A stretch of DNA of 64,000 nt from Enterobacteriaceae bacterium 4M9 (GCA_010092695.1 JAADJJ010000001.1:1364001-1428000), one strand, 5' to 3'; numbered from the stretch's first letter, positions 1 through 8,895 are shown. Translations and numbers: made by a program. Notes: generated by a model not told the origin, from the sequence alone.

Positions 1-378
1 AAGTATCTGGCACAAACCCAGAACGCCGCTGACCTGATTGGCGGCGTGGGAAAAAGCGGTGACCGCTATCTCGACCACACGATGTTCGATATGGTGCAGT
101 CGTTGACCATTAACGACAGCCTGGCGTTTGGTAAAGCGGTGCTCACTCATATGGGTAACATCAACCGCTTGCATAAGCCGCGTGTGGAACAGGCGGGGTT
201 TGCCGTACTCAAGGCACCGGATATCCCGTCAATTCTGGTTGAGACGGCGTTTATCAGCAATGTGGATGAAGAGCGCAAGCTGCGTACAGCGGCGTTTCAG
301 CAGAAGGTGGCAGAATCAATTCTTAAAGGTATTCGCGCCTATTTTGCCAGTGATGCGATGCTGGCGCGGCGTGGATAG
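1..378 (+). CDS. amiC: N-acetylmuramoyl-L-alanine amidase AmiC, C-terminal part
   Basis: The reading frame is open from the left edge and ends in a stop at 376-378, giving the last 125 residues of a periplasmic cell-wall amidase that cuts septal peptidoglycan during daughter-cell separation. The zinc-amidase (Amidase_3) domain end is recognisable, including the conserved SILVETAFISN segment with the catalytic-site glutamate and the C-terminal ARRG. It follows E. coli AmiC almost residue for residue. The N-terminal Tat signal and AMIN domain lie outside the window. Family assignment is firm; only the missing 5' part cannot be judged. Confidence 0.95.
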   Translation, partial: KYLAQTQNAADLIGGVGKSGDRYLDHTMFDMVQSLTINDSLAFGKAVLTHMGNINRLHKPRVEQAGFAVLKAPDIPSILVETAFISNVDEERKLRTAAFQQKVAESILKGIRAYFASDAMLARRG

Positions 379-492
379 TCGAAAAGTATAAACAAGCGCC
401 CTGCGGGGTAATGCTGGTCATTTAAGGTTTAGTGAGTGTTCCGTTCACTCGAAGCCCGGCAACAAATGAGATTTCATAAACGGTGAACGGGC

Positions 493-669
493 AAAGAGGG
501 CTACCGCAGCCCTCTTTGCAATCTCCGGCGGCCCCGCCAGGAAATCGCCGCTTCGCGGTGCGCTCCCCTCCCGGCCTTCAGCCTGCGGCCGGCTCCACGC
601 AGCATCCATGCTGCGCATCGCCTCAGCCCGCCATCCCTGGCGGTCTGACCTTGTCTTCCGGACTTCCGG
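493..669. repeat. GC-rich array of short perfect hairpins (function unknown)
   Basis: Between amiC and the tRNA genes (379-850, no gene recognised) lies a run of adjacent perfect inverted repeats. They are 493-517 (10-bp stem), 527-538 (5-bp), 548-558 (4-bp), 571-592 (6-bp), 599-614 (7-bp stem, 2-nt loop), 628-643 (6-bp stem, 4-nt loop) and 658-669 (5-bp). Read on the minus strand, the loops at 599-614 and 628-643 show GGA. The first hairpin, 493-517, could end amiC transcription but has only three T residues after the stem. A T7 run at 800-806 follows a weak CCC/GGG stem. It may be a dispersed intergenic repeat or a structured RNA; I cannot tell which. Confidence 0.5.
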
Positions 670-850
670 TTCGCCGATTTCAGCGGGGGTCAACAACCCC
701 ACACTGTATGCCCGAGTGTTTCAACAGCAACGTTGTCGCTGCGAGTTACGCTCACAGAATAAAAATGCTTAAGTGTGGCAGATATTACCCTGTGGGGCGT
801 TTTTTTATGGGGGCTGGGAATCAGGCTGGGTATGAATGGAGGCCAGAAAC

Positions 851-873
851 AAAAAAACACCCGTCAGGGTGTT
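851..873 (-). terminator. Rho-independent terminator of the initiator tRNA transcript
   Basis: On the minus strand a 7-bp stem (AACACCC / GGGTGTT, loop 863-866) is followed directly by a run of seven T residues. It lies 10 bases beyond the 3' end of the nearer tRNA gene, as expected for the end of a tandem tRNA operon. Confidence 0.85.
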
Positions 874-883
874 CATTTTGTAT

Positions 884-960
<77 letters not shown>

Positions 961-1020
961 TCCGTCTTTCTACATCTTGGTAGAAACTTTTCACATTGTT
1001 GCGCCCTCAGGCGACTTAAT

Positions 1021-1097
<77 letters not shown>

Positions 1098-1306
1098 TCC
1101 GTGGATGCGCACTATACTCTCCAGGAGATTTCATGCAACCCCTTTTTTACAATAAGTCAGTATTTTTGAAAATGACCGGTTAATAATCCATCGATAGCGT
1201 GGTTTTTGTGCAGAATCAGCGCCGTGCGTAGGTCTGTGCATTTAAATAAGCCGAGGCGTTTGCTATCTTGCCGCATCAAGCTGCGTTAACGAAAAGAAGA
1301 GAAGAG

Positions 1307-2410
1307 ATGAAAGGACGTTGGGGCAAACGAGTTCTCACAGGCGCCATGCTGGTAATGCTGGCGGCCTGTTCATCTAAGCCGACCGACCGGGGTCAGCAAT
1401 ATAGTGATGGTAAATTCAACCAGCCTTTCTCGCTGGTTAACCAGCCGCATGCAATGGGCTCCCCCATCAACGCCGGTGACTACTCGCGCCAGGTTGGCGA
1501 AATTCGTAACGCCTCGCCGCGCTTGTACAACCGCCAGAGCAATGTGTACAGCGCCGTGCAGCAATGGCTGCGTGCCGGTGGTGATACCCGCACCCTGAGC
1601 CAGTTTGGGCTGGATGCCTGGCAGATGGAAGGCACAGATAACTATGGCAACGTACAGTTTACTGGCTACTACACGCCGGTGGTGCAGGCGCGCTATACCC
1701 GCCAGGGAGAATTCCAGTACCCGATTTATCGCATGCCGCCCAAAAGTGGCCGCCTGCCGTCACGCGCCGATATTTATGCTGGCGCACTGAGCGACAGCTA
1801 CGTGCTGGCTTACAGCAACTCGCTAATCGATAACTTTATTATGGACGTGCAGGGCAGCGGTTATATCGACTTTGGCGATGGCCGTCCGCTCAACTTTTTC
1901 AGCTACGCCGGTAAAAACGGCCACGCCTACCGCAGCATTGGTAAGGTGCTTATCGATCGCGGTGAAGTGAAGCGTGAAGACATGTCGATGCAGGCGATTC
2001 GCCACTGGGCAGACACCCACAGTCCGGCTGAAGTGCGCGAACTGCTCGAGCAGAATCCGTCGTTTGTTTTCTTCCAGCCAAAGTCGTTTGCACCTGTAAA
2101 AGGGGCCAGCGCTGTACCGCTGATTGGCCGCGCGTCGGTCGCTTCCGACAGGAGCATCGTGCCTGCGGGTACCACCATTCTGGCAGAAGTGCCGCTTCTG
2201 GATAACAACGGCAAGTTTCGCGGTCAGTATGAGCTGCGCGTGATGGTGGCGCTGGATGTCGGCGGGGCAATCAAAGGCCAGCACTTTGATATTTACCAGG
2301 GCATCGGCCCGGAGGCTGGTCACCGCGCAGGATGGTATAATCACTACGGACGTGTCTGGGTGCTGAAACCGGCTCCTGGCGCGGGAAGTTCGCTGTTTAC
2401 CAGCCTGTAA
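1307..2410 (+). CDS. mltA: Membrane-bound lytic murein transglycosylase A
   Basis: MltA is an outer-membrane lipoprotein that cleaves the glycan strands of peptidoglycan, forming 1,6-anhydromuramic ends, in wall turnover. The ATG at 1307 is preceded by a purine-rich AGAAGAGAAG and gives 367 residues (E. coli: 365). Residues 1-21 form a lipoprotein signal with lipobox LAAC, so Cys21 should be acylated. The MltA barrel follows, and the C-terminal 3D domain carries the DVGGAIKGQHFD motif with the catalytic aspartate. It is a single gene facing away from the tRNA genes. An upstream in-frame ATG at 1268 would spoil the signal peptide and is less likely. Confidence 0.96.
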   Translation: MKGRWGKRVLTGAMLVMLAACSSKPTDRGQQYSDGKFNQPFSLVNQPHAMGSPINAGDYSRQVGEIRNASPRLYNRQSNVYSAVQQWLRAGGDTRTLSQFGLDAWQMEGTDNYGNVQFTGYYTPVVQARYTRQGEFQYPIYRMPPKSGRLPSRADIYAGALSDSYVLAYSNSLIDNFIMDVQGSGYIDFGDGRPLNFFSYAGKNGHAYRSIGKVLIDRGEVKREDMSMQAIRHWADTHSPAEVRELLEQNPSFVFFQPKSFAPVKGASAVPLIGRASVASDRSIVPAGTTILAEVPLLDNNGKFRGQYELRVMVALDVGGAIKGQHFDIYQGIGPEAGHRAGWYNHYGRVWVLKPAPGAGSSLFTSL

Positions 2411-2477
2411 CGTTAATATCAGGTTTGATTTCGCGGGCTGACTTGTCGGCCCGCTTTATTTTCTGAGGTTTTGTTTC

Positions 2478-3287
2478 ATGGTAGTCAATCTTAGTGACGC
2501 CTGGCTCCAGCGCTTTGGCGGTACTGCCCGTCTTTACGGGCGCGATGCGCTGCAACTGTTTGCCGGGGCGCATGTTTGCGTGGTGGGCATTGGTGGCGTG
2601 GGCAGTTGGGCGGCAGAAGCGCTGGCGCGCACCGGTATTGGCGCGATTACGCTTATTGATATGGATGACGTGTGCGTCACCAATACTAACCGCCAGATTC
2701 ATGCCCTGCGTGATAGTGTTGGTCAGGCTAAAGGCGAAGTTATGGCCGAGCGCATTCGCCTGATAAATCCGGAATGTCGCGTTAATGTGGTGGATGATTT
2801 CGTCACCGCCGATAACGTGGCGCAGTTGCTGGACCAGAACTTCAGCTATGTGATTGATGCTATCGACAGCGTGCGCCCCAAGGCCGCGCTGATTGCGTTT
2901 TGTCGGCGTAACAAAATTCCGCTGGTGACCACCGGCGGCGCGGGCGGGCAAATCGATCCCACACAGATTCAGGTCGCCGACCTGGCGAAAACCATTCAGG
3001 ATCCGCTGGCGGCTAAGTTAAGAGAGCGGCTGAAAAGCGATTTTGGTGTGGTGAAAAACAGTAAAGGCAAGCTTGGCGTGGACTGCGTGTTCTCGACTGA
3101 AGCGCTGGTGTATCCGCAGGCAGACGGCTCGGTCTGTGCGGCGAAAAGCAGTGCCGAAGGGCCAAAGCGTATGGACTGTGCCTCTGGTTTTGGTGCGGCG
3201 ACGATGGTCACCGCGACATTCGGCTTTGTGGCGGTGTCGCACATGCTGAAAAAGATGATGGCGAAAGGGGCGCGCGAGCGCGCCTGA
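2478..3287 (+). CDS. tcdA: tRNA threonylcarbamoyladenosine dehydratase TcdA (CsdL)
   Basis: This E1-like, ATP-dependent enzyme dehydrates t6A37 of tRNAs reading ANN codons to the cyclic form ct6A. At 269 residues it has the family length. The ThiF/MoeB nucleotide-binding fold shows the glycine motif GIGGVGSW near residue 37, followed by DMDDV and NTNRQ, and DAIDSVRPKA in the middle. It converges with csdE-csdA, whose products supply the sulfur relay partner (CsdE binds TcdA in E. coli), so the three belong together functionally although on opposite strands. Only 4 bases separate its stop from the csdE stop. Confidence 0.96.
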   Translation: MVVNLSDAWLQRFGGTARLYGRDALQLFAGAHVCVVGIGGVGSWAAEALARTGIGAITLIDMDDVCVTNTNRQIHALRDSVGQAKGEVMAERIRLINPECRVNVVDDFVTADNVAQLLDQNFSYVIDAIDSVRPKAALIAFCRRNKIPLVTTGGAGGQIDPTQIQVADLAKTIQDPLAAKLRERLKSDFGVVKNSKGKLGVDCVFSTEALVYPQADGSVCAAKSSAEGPKRMDCASGFGAATMVTATFGFVAVSHMLKKMMAKGARERA

Positions 3288-3291
3288 TGGT

Positions 3292-3732
3292 TTACTGCGC
3301 GGCTATCTGGCGCACGCGCTGTGCCAGTGCTGCCAGGCCCTGACTTCGTGAAGCGCTCAGTTCGCCACTTAAACCCAGTTCATCAAACAGCGTGAGCGGG
3401 TCATGCTGGCGCAGTTGCGCAGGTGTTTTACCTTCAATCGCGGTGAGCAGCACTGCGAGCAGGCCGCGCACAATGCGCCCTTCGCTGTCGCCATAGAAGT
3501 GCAGTCGCCGGTCATCGAGCATGGTGTGACCCAGCCAGACCCGGTTCTCACAGCCGCGTACCTCAATCTCCTCACGCTTTAGCGATTCCGGCAACGCAGG
3601 AAGCTGTTTACCGAGCAAAATCAGCTGACGATATTTATCTTCCCACTGCGTCAGCGGCGTGAAAATCGCGCGCAGGTCGTCGGCGCTAACGGTGCTACCA
3701 AACGGGTGGCCGGCCAGAAAAGTGCTTGTCAT
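3292..3732 (-). CDS. csdE: Sulfur acceptor protein CsdE
   Basis: CsdE is a SufE-family protein that takes persulfide sulfur from the desulfurase CsdA. The ATG start at 3732 gives 146 residues; an in-frame TTG lies two codons earlier. The acceptor cysteine is Cys61 in the motif RGCENRVWLG, and the family pattern GDSEGRIVRGLLA follows. The start lies three bases after the csdA stop codon, so translation is probably coupled to csdA. Confidence 0.95.
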   Translation of the reverse strand: MTSTFLAGHPFGSTVSADDLRAIFTPLTQWEDKYRQLILLGKQLPALPESLKREEIEVRGCENRVWLGHTMLDDRRLHFYGDSEGRIVRGLLAVLLTAIEGKTPAQLRQHDPLTLFDELGLSGELSASRSQGLAALAQRVRQIAAQ

Positions 3733-3734
3733 TA

Positions 3735-4940
3735 TCAATCTCCCAGCAGTTCCAGCGCCCGGTCAACGGCCTGAATCAGGCACTCGACATCGTGCTGTGT
3801 GTTATAAGGCGCAAAGGAGGCGCGCAGCGTACCGCTAACGCCAAGCGCTGCCAGTAGCGGCTGCGCGCAGTGCTGGCCTGCGCGCAACGCTACCCCGGAT
3901 TTCGCCAGTAGCGTCACCATATCGCCATGATGAACACCGGCAAAATCAAAGGCCAGCAGGCTGGAGTCCTGGCAGCGAAAGCTGCGAAAGCCGGGGCGTT
4001 TGGCCAGTTCATCTTCTGCAAGCGTTGCCAGTCCCCGGCTGTAATTCTCTGCCTGCACCATATCGTTACCGGCAAGCCATTCCAGCGCCGCGCTCAGGCC
4101 TGTCACGCCTGCAATATTGGGCGTGCCTGCTTCAAAACGGTACGGCGGGGGCTGCATACTGAAACCGTCAAAAGAGACTTCAGTAATCATTTTGCCGCCA
4201 CCGAGCCACGGCGCCATCTCTGCCAGCAGCACCGCTTTACCGTAGAGTGCGCCAATGCCGGTCGGGCCATAGAGCTTGTGGCCGGAGAAGGTATAAAAAT
4301 CGATATCGAGAGCCTGCACGTCAGGTGGGCAGTGCACCGCTCCTTGCGCGCCATCGACCACGACAATCACATCATGTGCATGGGCGAGCGTTATCGCACG
4401 CACAAGATCCGGGCAGCCGCCGGTCACGTTAGACATTTGCCCCAGCGCCAGCACGCGAGTGCGGGCATTGAGTAATGCAGGAAGCAATGACAAGTCAGGC
4501 AGTCTGTCAGCGCCAATGGGTAACTTCACCACTTTTGCGCCGGTCTGCTGCGCGACCATCAGCCACGGCACCAGGTTGGCGTGGTGCTCGGCTTCACTCA
4601 CGATGATTTCATCGCAAGGCTTAAGGCGCGGGCGCGCCCAGCTTTGTGCCACGATGTTAATGGCTTCTGTTGCGCCACGTGTCCAGACGATTTCTTCGGT
4701 GCTGGCGGCGTTGAGCAGGCGAGCAACCGCCTCGCGTGCCGCTTCGTACTGTGCAGTCAGGCGCTGGGCAGCACCATACTGGCTGCGGTGCACGCTGCCG
4801 GAGCTAACCGAATAGAATTGCTGGCTGGCCTCAATAACCGCCAGTGGCTTGAGGGCGGTAGCGGCACTGTCAAGGTAAACACCGGCATCGGTCAACGCCG
4901 GGAACTGCTCGCGAAAGCGGGCGGGATTAAAAGCTGTCAT
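3735..4940 (-). CDS. csdA: Cysteine desulfurase CsdA
   Basis: CsdA is a PLP-dependent enzyme (NifS/SufS class V aminotransferase) releasing sulfur from cysteine as a persulfide for CsdE and the TcdA pathway. The ATG at 4940 has a clear GAGGAAA ribosome site and gives 401 residues, as in E. coli. The PLP lysine is in SGHKLYGPTGIG and the active-site cysteine in RAGQHCAQPL near the C-terminus. It forms a two-gene operon with csdE. A longer reading frame from 4985 adds residues not found in the family. Confidence 0.96.
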   Translation of the reverse strand: MTAFNPARFREQFPALTDAGVYLDSAATALKPLAVIEASQQFYSVSSGSVHRSQYGAAQRLTAQYEAAREAVARLLNAASTEEIVWTRGATEAINIVAQSWARPRLKPCDEIIVSEAEHHANLVPWLMVAQQTGAKVVKLPIGADRLPDLSLLPALLNARTRVLALGQMSNVTGGCPDLVRAITLAHAHDVIVVVDGAQGAVHCPPDVQALDIDFYTFSGHKLYGPTGIGALYGKAVLLAEMAPWLGGGKMITEVSFDGFSMQPPPYRFEAGTPNIAGVTGLSAALEWLAGNDMVQAENYSRGLATLAEDELAKRPGFRSFRCQDSSLLAFDFAGVHHGDMVTLLAKSGVALRAGQHCAQPLLAALGVSGTLRASFAPYNTQHDVECLIQAVDRALELLGD

Positions 4941-5132
4941 GATTTTCCTCGCGTAGTCCTGAGATCGTGGCGCATTTCCTGGCAAGGTACAAGCGTCCAG
5001 GAACAGTCTTTAATCCACGGTGGCCGGCTGGAAAATGTTTGAAAGTGAATTATGCTAAATAGTAACGGGTTAAACTATCAGCCTGTTATCAGGACTAATG
5101 TTATCAGCATTAAACGCTACAAGGAGAAAACA

Positions 5133-5357
5133 ATGATGAAGACTGCTGCTTTGATTGGCGCGGGTATTATGGCCTTTACGCTGACTGCCTGCTCTGGCCC
5201 TAACTATGTGATGCATACCAACGATGGTCGTTCGATTGTCTCTGAAGGTAAACCTCAGACAGATAGCGATACCGGTATGATTAAGTACAAAGATGCTAAC
5301 GGTAACAAACAGCAAATCAACCGCGCTGATGTGAAAGAAATGGTCGCCCTTGAGTGA
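5133..5357 (+). CDS. ygdI: Small lipoprotein YgdI (DUF903 family)
   Basis: This is a 74-residue predicted lipoprotein with a signal sequence ending in lipobox LTAC and a short beta-rich DUF903 (YgdI/YgdR) domain (NYVMHTNDGR...YKDANGNKQQINR). The start ATG at 5133 is followed at once by a second ATG; AAGGAG ends 6 bases upstream of the first. The function of the family is not known. It lies between csdA and the GcvB RNA, as in E. coli. Confidence 0.93.
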   Translation: MMKTAALIGAGIMAFTLTACSGPNYVMHTNDGRSIVSEGKPQTDSDTGMIKYKDANGNKQQINRADVKEMVALE

Positions 5358-5366
5358 TTTGCAGGC

Positions 5367-5565
5367 AAAAAAAAAGCACCGCATTCTTGCGGTGCTACAT
5401 TAATCACTATGGACAGACAGGGTAAATGTACAGGAAGTGAAAAAGTGGCATTTAACTGCCGCGGTCTGAATCGCAGACCCAATGCAAACACAACAACACA
5501 ACATCACAACCGTAAGCCAAAAGCCCTGACCACGTCAGGAAGCTTTTCGTTCCGGCTCAGGAAGT
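5367..5565 (-). ncRNA. gcvB: GcvB small regulatory RNA
   Basis: GcvB is an Hfq-dependent RNA that represses many amino-acid and peptide transport mRNAs. It is read divergently from gcvA. The 5' end (ACTTCCTGAGCCGG) maps at about 5565. The G/U-rich seed R1 that pairs with targets is preserved at 5486-5511 on the plus strand, and the second conserved stretch at 5406-5436. The RNA ends in a strong terminator, stem 5375-5383 with 5388-5396, followed by nine T residues. The 5' stem differs in sequence from E. coli but still pairs. GcvA, the neighbouring activator, should control it. Ends are inferred from the E. coli RNA. Confidence 0.93.
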
Positions 5566-5691
5566 GGCGCCACTATAGGTATTTACTGGAGTATGCTCAA
5601 CGGACAATTTATAATGTCTCAGATAAAAAAAACTAATAGGTAAAAATTGTTACCTGTTTGTTGTTTTCCTTAACGTTTAGCATACAAATCC

Positions 5692-6609
5692 ATGTCCAAG
5701 CGATTGCCTCCTTTAAATGCATTACGTGTCTTCGATGCGGCCGCTCGCCATCTTAGTTTTACTAAGGCGGCTGAGGAGCTATTTGTGACTCAGGCTGCGG
5801 TCAGTCACCAGATAAAGTCGCTTGAGGACTTCCTCGGGCTGAAGCTGTTCCGCCGGCGCAACCGCTCGCTGCTGCTCACCGAAGAAGGGCAGAGCTACTT
5901 CCTCGATATTAAAGAAATCTTCTCCCAGCTCACCGAAGCCACGCGCAAACTTCAGGCACGCAGCGCCAAAGGGGCGCTGACGGTGAGCCTGCTACCCAGT
6001 TTTGCCATACAGTGGCTGGTGCCGCGCCTGACGAGTTTTAACGCCGAATGGCCGGGGATTGATGTGCGTATCCAGGCGGTCGACCGTGAAGAAGAGAAAC
6101 TCGCTGACGATGTGGATGTGGCGATATTCTATGGTCGCGGCAACTGGCCGGGGCTGCGGGTAGAAAAGCTGTATGCCGAGTATTTGCTGCCCGTGTGCTC
6201 ACCTTTACTGATGACCGGCGATAAGGCGCTGAAAATGCCCGAAGATTTGGCGCGCCACACGCTGTTGCACGACGCGTCACGGCGAGACTGGCAGGCCTAC
6301 ACGCGCCAGCTTGGCCTTAACCATATTAATGTACAGCAGGGCCCCATTTTCAGTCACAGTGCGATGGTGTTACAGGCGGCCATTCACGGCCAGGGTGTGG
6401 CGCTGGCAAATAATGTGATGGCGCAATCGGAGATTGAAGCCGGTCGTCTGGTTTGCCCGTTTAATGATGTGCTGGTCAGCAAAAATGCTTTTTATCTGGT
6501 ATGCCATGACAGCCAGGCAGAACTGGGTAAAATAGCGGCTTTCCGGCAGTGGATCCTGGCGAAAGCGGCGAGTGAACAAGAAAAGTTTCGCTTTCGCTAT
6601 GAGCAATAA
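5692..6609 (+). CDS. gcvA: Glycine cleavage system transcriptional regulator GcvA
   Basis: GcvA is a LysR-type regulator that activates gcvTHP with glycine present, represses it otherwise, and activates gcvB. It has 305 residues, identical in length to E. coli. The N-terminal winged helix-turn-helix spans about residues 6-65 (LNALRVFDAAARHLSFTKAA), followed by the periplasmic-binding-protein-like effector domain. The 126-base interval to gcvB must hold both divergent promoters and the GcvA sites. Confidence 0.97.
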   Translation: MSKRLPPLNALRVFDAAARHLSFTKAAEELFVTQAAVSHQIKSLEDFLGLKLFRRRNRSLLLTEEGQSYFLDIKEIFSQLTEATRKLQARSAKGALTVSLLPSFAIQWLVPRLTSFNAEWPGIDVRIQAVDREEEKLADDVDVAIFYGRGNWPGLRVEKLYAEYLLPVCSPLLMTGDKALKMPEDLARHTLLHDASRRDWQAYTRQLGLNHINVQQGPIFSHSAMVLQAAIHGQGVALANNVMAQSEIEAGRLVCPFNDVLVSKNAFYLVCHDSQAELGKIAAFRQWILAKAASEQEKFRFRYEQ

Positions 6610-6654
6610 TTACCTCGCGCGTGCATCCAGCACGCATTAATCATAGGTTGCATC

Positions 6655-7050
6655 ATGACCAGCCGTTTTATGTTAATTTTTGCCGCTATCAGCGGCTTTA
6701 TCTATGTGGCACTGGGCGCTTTTGGCGCTCACGTACTGAGCAAATCTCTGGGTGTGATGGAGATGGGCTGGATACAGACCGGGCTTCAGTACCAGGCGTT
6801 CCACACGCTGGCCATTCTTGGGTTGTCGGTGGCGATGCAGCGGCGCATCAGTATCTGGTTTTACTGGAGCAGCGTTTTTCTGGCGCTGGGTACGGTGCTG
6901 TTCAGCGGTAGTTTGTATTGCCTGGCGCTTTCTCATTTGCGCCTGTGGGCGTATGTTACGCCGGTCGGTGGGGTGAGTTTCCTTGCTGGCTGGATTTTAA
7001 TGCTAATTGGCGCACTGCGCCTGAAACCAAAAGGTGTTGTGCATGAATAA
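6655..7050 (+). CDS. ygdD: Inner-membrane protein YgdD (DUF423)
   Basis: This is a 131-residue membrane protein of the DUF423 family with four hydrophobic segments (near residues 5-22, 45-62, 67-90 and 98-120) and the family motif GAFGAHVL close to the N-terminus. Its role is not established. It sits 45 bases after gcvA and overlaps rlmM by 8 bases, so the three genes may be co-transcribed. Confidence 0.93.
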   Translation: MTSRFMLIFAAISGFIYVALGAFGAHVLSKSLGVMEMGWIQTGLQYQAFHTLAILGLSVAMQRRISIWFYWSSVFLALGTVLFSGSLYCLALSHLRLWAYVTPVGGVSFLAGWILMLIGALRLKPKGVVHE

Positions 7051-8143
7051 GGTGATTCTTTACTGCCGCCAGGGATTTGAAAAAGAGTGTGCGGCGGAAA
7101 TCACCGACAAAGCGGCGCAGTCTGACGTGTTCGGTTTTGCCCGCGTGAAAGACAACAGCGGTTATGTGATTTTTGAGTGCTATCAGGCCGAAGACGCCGA
7201 CAAGCTGGTGCGTGAACTGCCATTCAGCTCGCTGATTTTTGCCCGCCAGATGTTTGTCGCGGGTGAGTTGTTAAAGGATTTGCCGCCGGAAGACCGTATT
7301 ACGCCGGTTGTTGGCATGCTGCAGGGCGTGGTGGAAAAGGGCGGCGAGTTGCGGGTGGAAGTGGCAGACACCAACGAAAGCAAAGAACTGATGAAGTTCT
7401 GTCGCAAGTTCACGGTGCCGCTGCGCGGCGCACTGCGTGAAGCAAAGGTGCTGGCGAACGCCGAAACGACTAAGCGCCCTGTGGTGCACGTGTTCTTTGT
7501 CGCACCTGGCTGCTGCTACACCGGTTATTCCTACAGCCACAACAATTCCCCTTTCTATATGGGCATCCCGCGCCTGAAGTTCCCGTCTGATGCGCCAAGC
7601 CGCTCCACGCTCAAGCTTGAAGAGGCATTCCACATCTTTATTCCGGCTGATGAGTGGGATGAGCGCCTGGCGAACGGTATGTATGCAGTCGATCTTGGGG
7701 CCTGCCCCGGTGGCTGGACCTATCAACTGGTCAAACGCAACATGTGGGTTTATTCCGTTGATAACGGGCCGATGGCCCAGAGCCTGATGGATACCGGGCA
7801 GGTGACCTGGCTGCGTGAAGACGGTTTTCGCTATCGCCCCGACCGTAATAACATTTCCTGGATGGTGTGTGACATGGTGGAAAAACCGGCCAAGGTTGCG
7901 GCGCTGATGGCGCAGTGGCTGGTTAACGGCTGGTGTCGTGAAACTATCTTCAATCTGAAGCTACCGATGAAGAAGCGTTACGAAGAGGTGTCGCAAAATC
8001 TGGCGCAAATCCGTGAAAAGCTTGAGGCTCAGGGCATTAACGCCCAAATTCAGGCACGCCAGCTGTACCACGATCGCGAAGAAGTGACGGTACACGTGCG
8101 TCGCATGTGGGCGGCAGTTGGTGGGCGCCGCGACGAGCGCTAA
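7043..8143 (+). CDS. rlmM: 23S rRNA 2'-O-ribose C2498 methyltransferase RlmM
   Basis: RlmM methylates the ribose of C2498 in 23S rRNA using S-adenosylmethionine. The ATG at 7043 gives 366 residues, as in E. coli. An N-terminal THUMP-like region precedes the Rossmann methyltransferase domain with the SAM motif DLGACPGGWT. The start overlaps the end of ygdD, indicating coupled translation. Its TAA overlaps the xni stop from the other strand. Confidence 0.96.
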   Translation: MNKVILYCRQGFEKECAAEITDKAAQSDVFGFARVKDNSGYVIFECYQAEDADKLVRELPFSSLIFARQMFVAGELLKDLPPEDRITPVVGMLQGVVEKGGELRVEVADTNESKELMKFCRKFTVPLRGALREAKVLANAETTKRPVVHVFFVAPGCCYTGYSYSHNNSPFYMGIPRLKFPSDAPSRSTLKLEEAFHIFIPADEWDERLANGMYAVDLGACPGGWTYQLVKRNMWVYSVDNGPMAQSLMDTGQVTWLREDGFRYRPDRNNISWMVCDMVEKPAKVAALMAQWLVNGWCRETIFNLKLPMKKRYEEVSQNLAQIREKLEAQGINAQIQARQLYHDREEVTVHVRRMWAAVGGRRDER

Positions 8144-8895
8144 CGCGTCAGGCGCAGCTGTTGCAGGTTGCCATTAAGCGTAAGCCCGGTATGTAGCCGC
8201 GAGATATCGCGGCTGATAAATGCCAACTCCCGGTGTTCTGCGAGTTTTTTGCGCCACTTCTCAGCCACGCTGTCCAGGTTGGCATACAGCGCCTCCAGCG
8301 TGGAATACTCCTGAAGCAGCACCGCTGCACTCTTCCCTCCAATGCCCGGCACGCCGGGAATTTTGCTGCTGCTTATGCCCGCAAGTCCCCAGAAATCCGG
8401 CAACTGTGAGGCCTGTACGCCAAATTCAGCGTGCACAAACGGCGCATCCAGCCAGCGTTTTTGAAAGTAATCGCGCAGACGAATGTGGGGAGAAAGCAGC
8501 TGACAGTAGCCTTTATCGGTGGAGACGATGGTGACGGACACACCGGCGTCAGCAACCCGAACGGCCAGCGTCGCCGCCAGATCGTCGGCCTCTTCGCCCT
8601 GCGCCGACCAGCACTGAATGCCGCGCTGGATGAATATTTCGCGCAGGTGCGGGAGTTCCTGTATTAATGTCGCTGGCGGCGGGGTTCGCCCGGCTTTATA
8701 TTCCGGTAGTCGCTGGTAGCGCCAGCCCTGGTGGCGCTCATCGTCGTCAAATACGGCAACGGCATGCGTTGGATTGCTGTGAAGAATGAGCTGCTCCAGC
8801 GCACTCAGGCAGCTTTGCGCGCAGGGAGAGCCTTGTACAGCGTGGATACGCCGGATCAGATTTAAAGCATCAACGATTAAAAGATGAGCCGCCAT
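8140..8895 (-). CDS. xni: Flap endonuclease Xni (ExoIX)
   Basis: This 251-residue protein belongs to the 5'-3' exonuclease (PolA N-domain/FEN) superfamily and acts on flap DNA. ATG at 8895 was chosen because it follows an AGGAGA site with 6-base spacing and matches the family start (MAAHLLIVDALNLIRR); an upstream in-frame ATG at 8922 has no such site. Motifs include STDKGYCQLL, GLAGISSSKIPG and the helix-hairpin-helix GIGGKSAA. Xni proteins lack some metal ligands of the full-length homologues. The stop codon overlaps that of rlmM. Confidence 0.94.
   Translation of the reverse strand: MAAHLLIVDALNLIRRIHAVQGSPCAQSCLSALEQLILHSNPTHAVAVFDDDERHQGWRYQRLPEYKAGRTPPPATLIQELPHLREIFIQRGIQCWSAQGEEADDLAATLAVRVADAGVSVTIVSTDKGYCQLLSPHIRLRDYFQKRWLDAPFVHAEFGVQASQLPDFWGLAGISSSKIPGVPGIGGKSAAVLLQEYSTLEALYANLDSVAEKWRKKLAEHRELAFISRDISRLHTGLTLNGNLQQLRLTR

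Noticed and set aside
2397..2951. Minus-strand open frame of 184 codons opposite tcdA
   Set aside because: It lies antisense to a strongly conserved gene and its product has no recognisable domain; an artefact of high GC in the third codon position.
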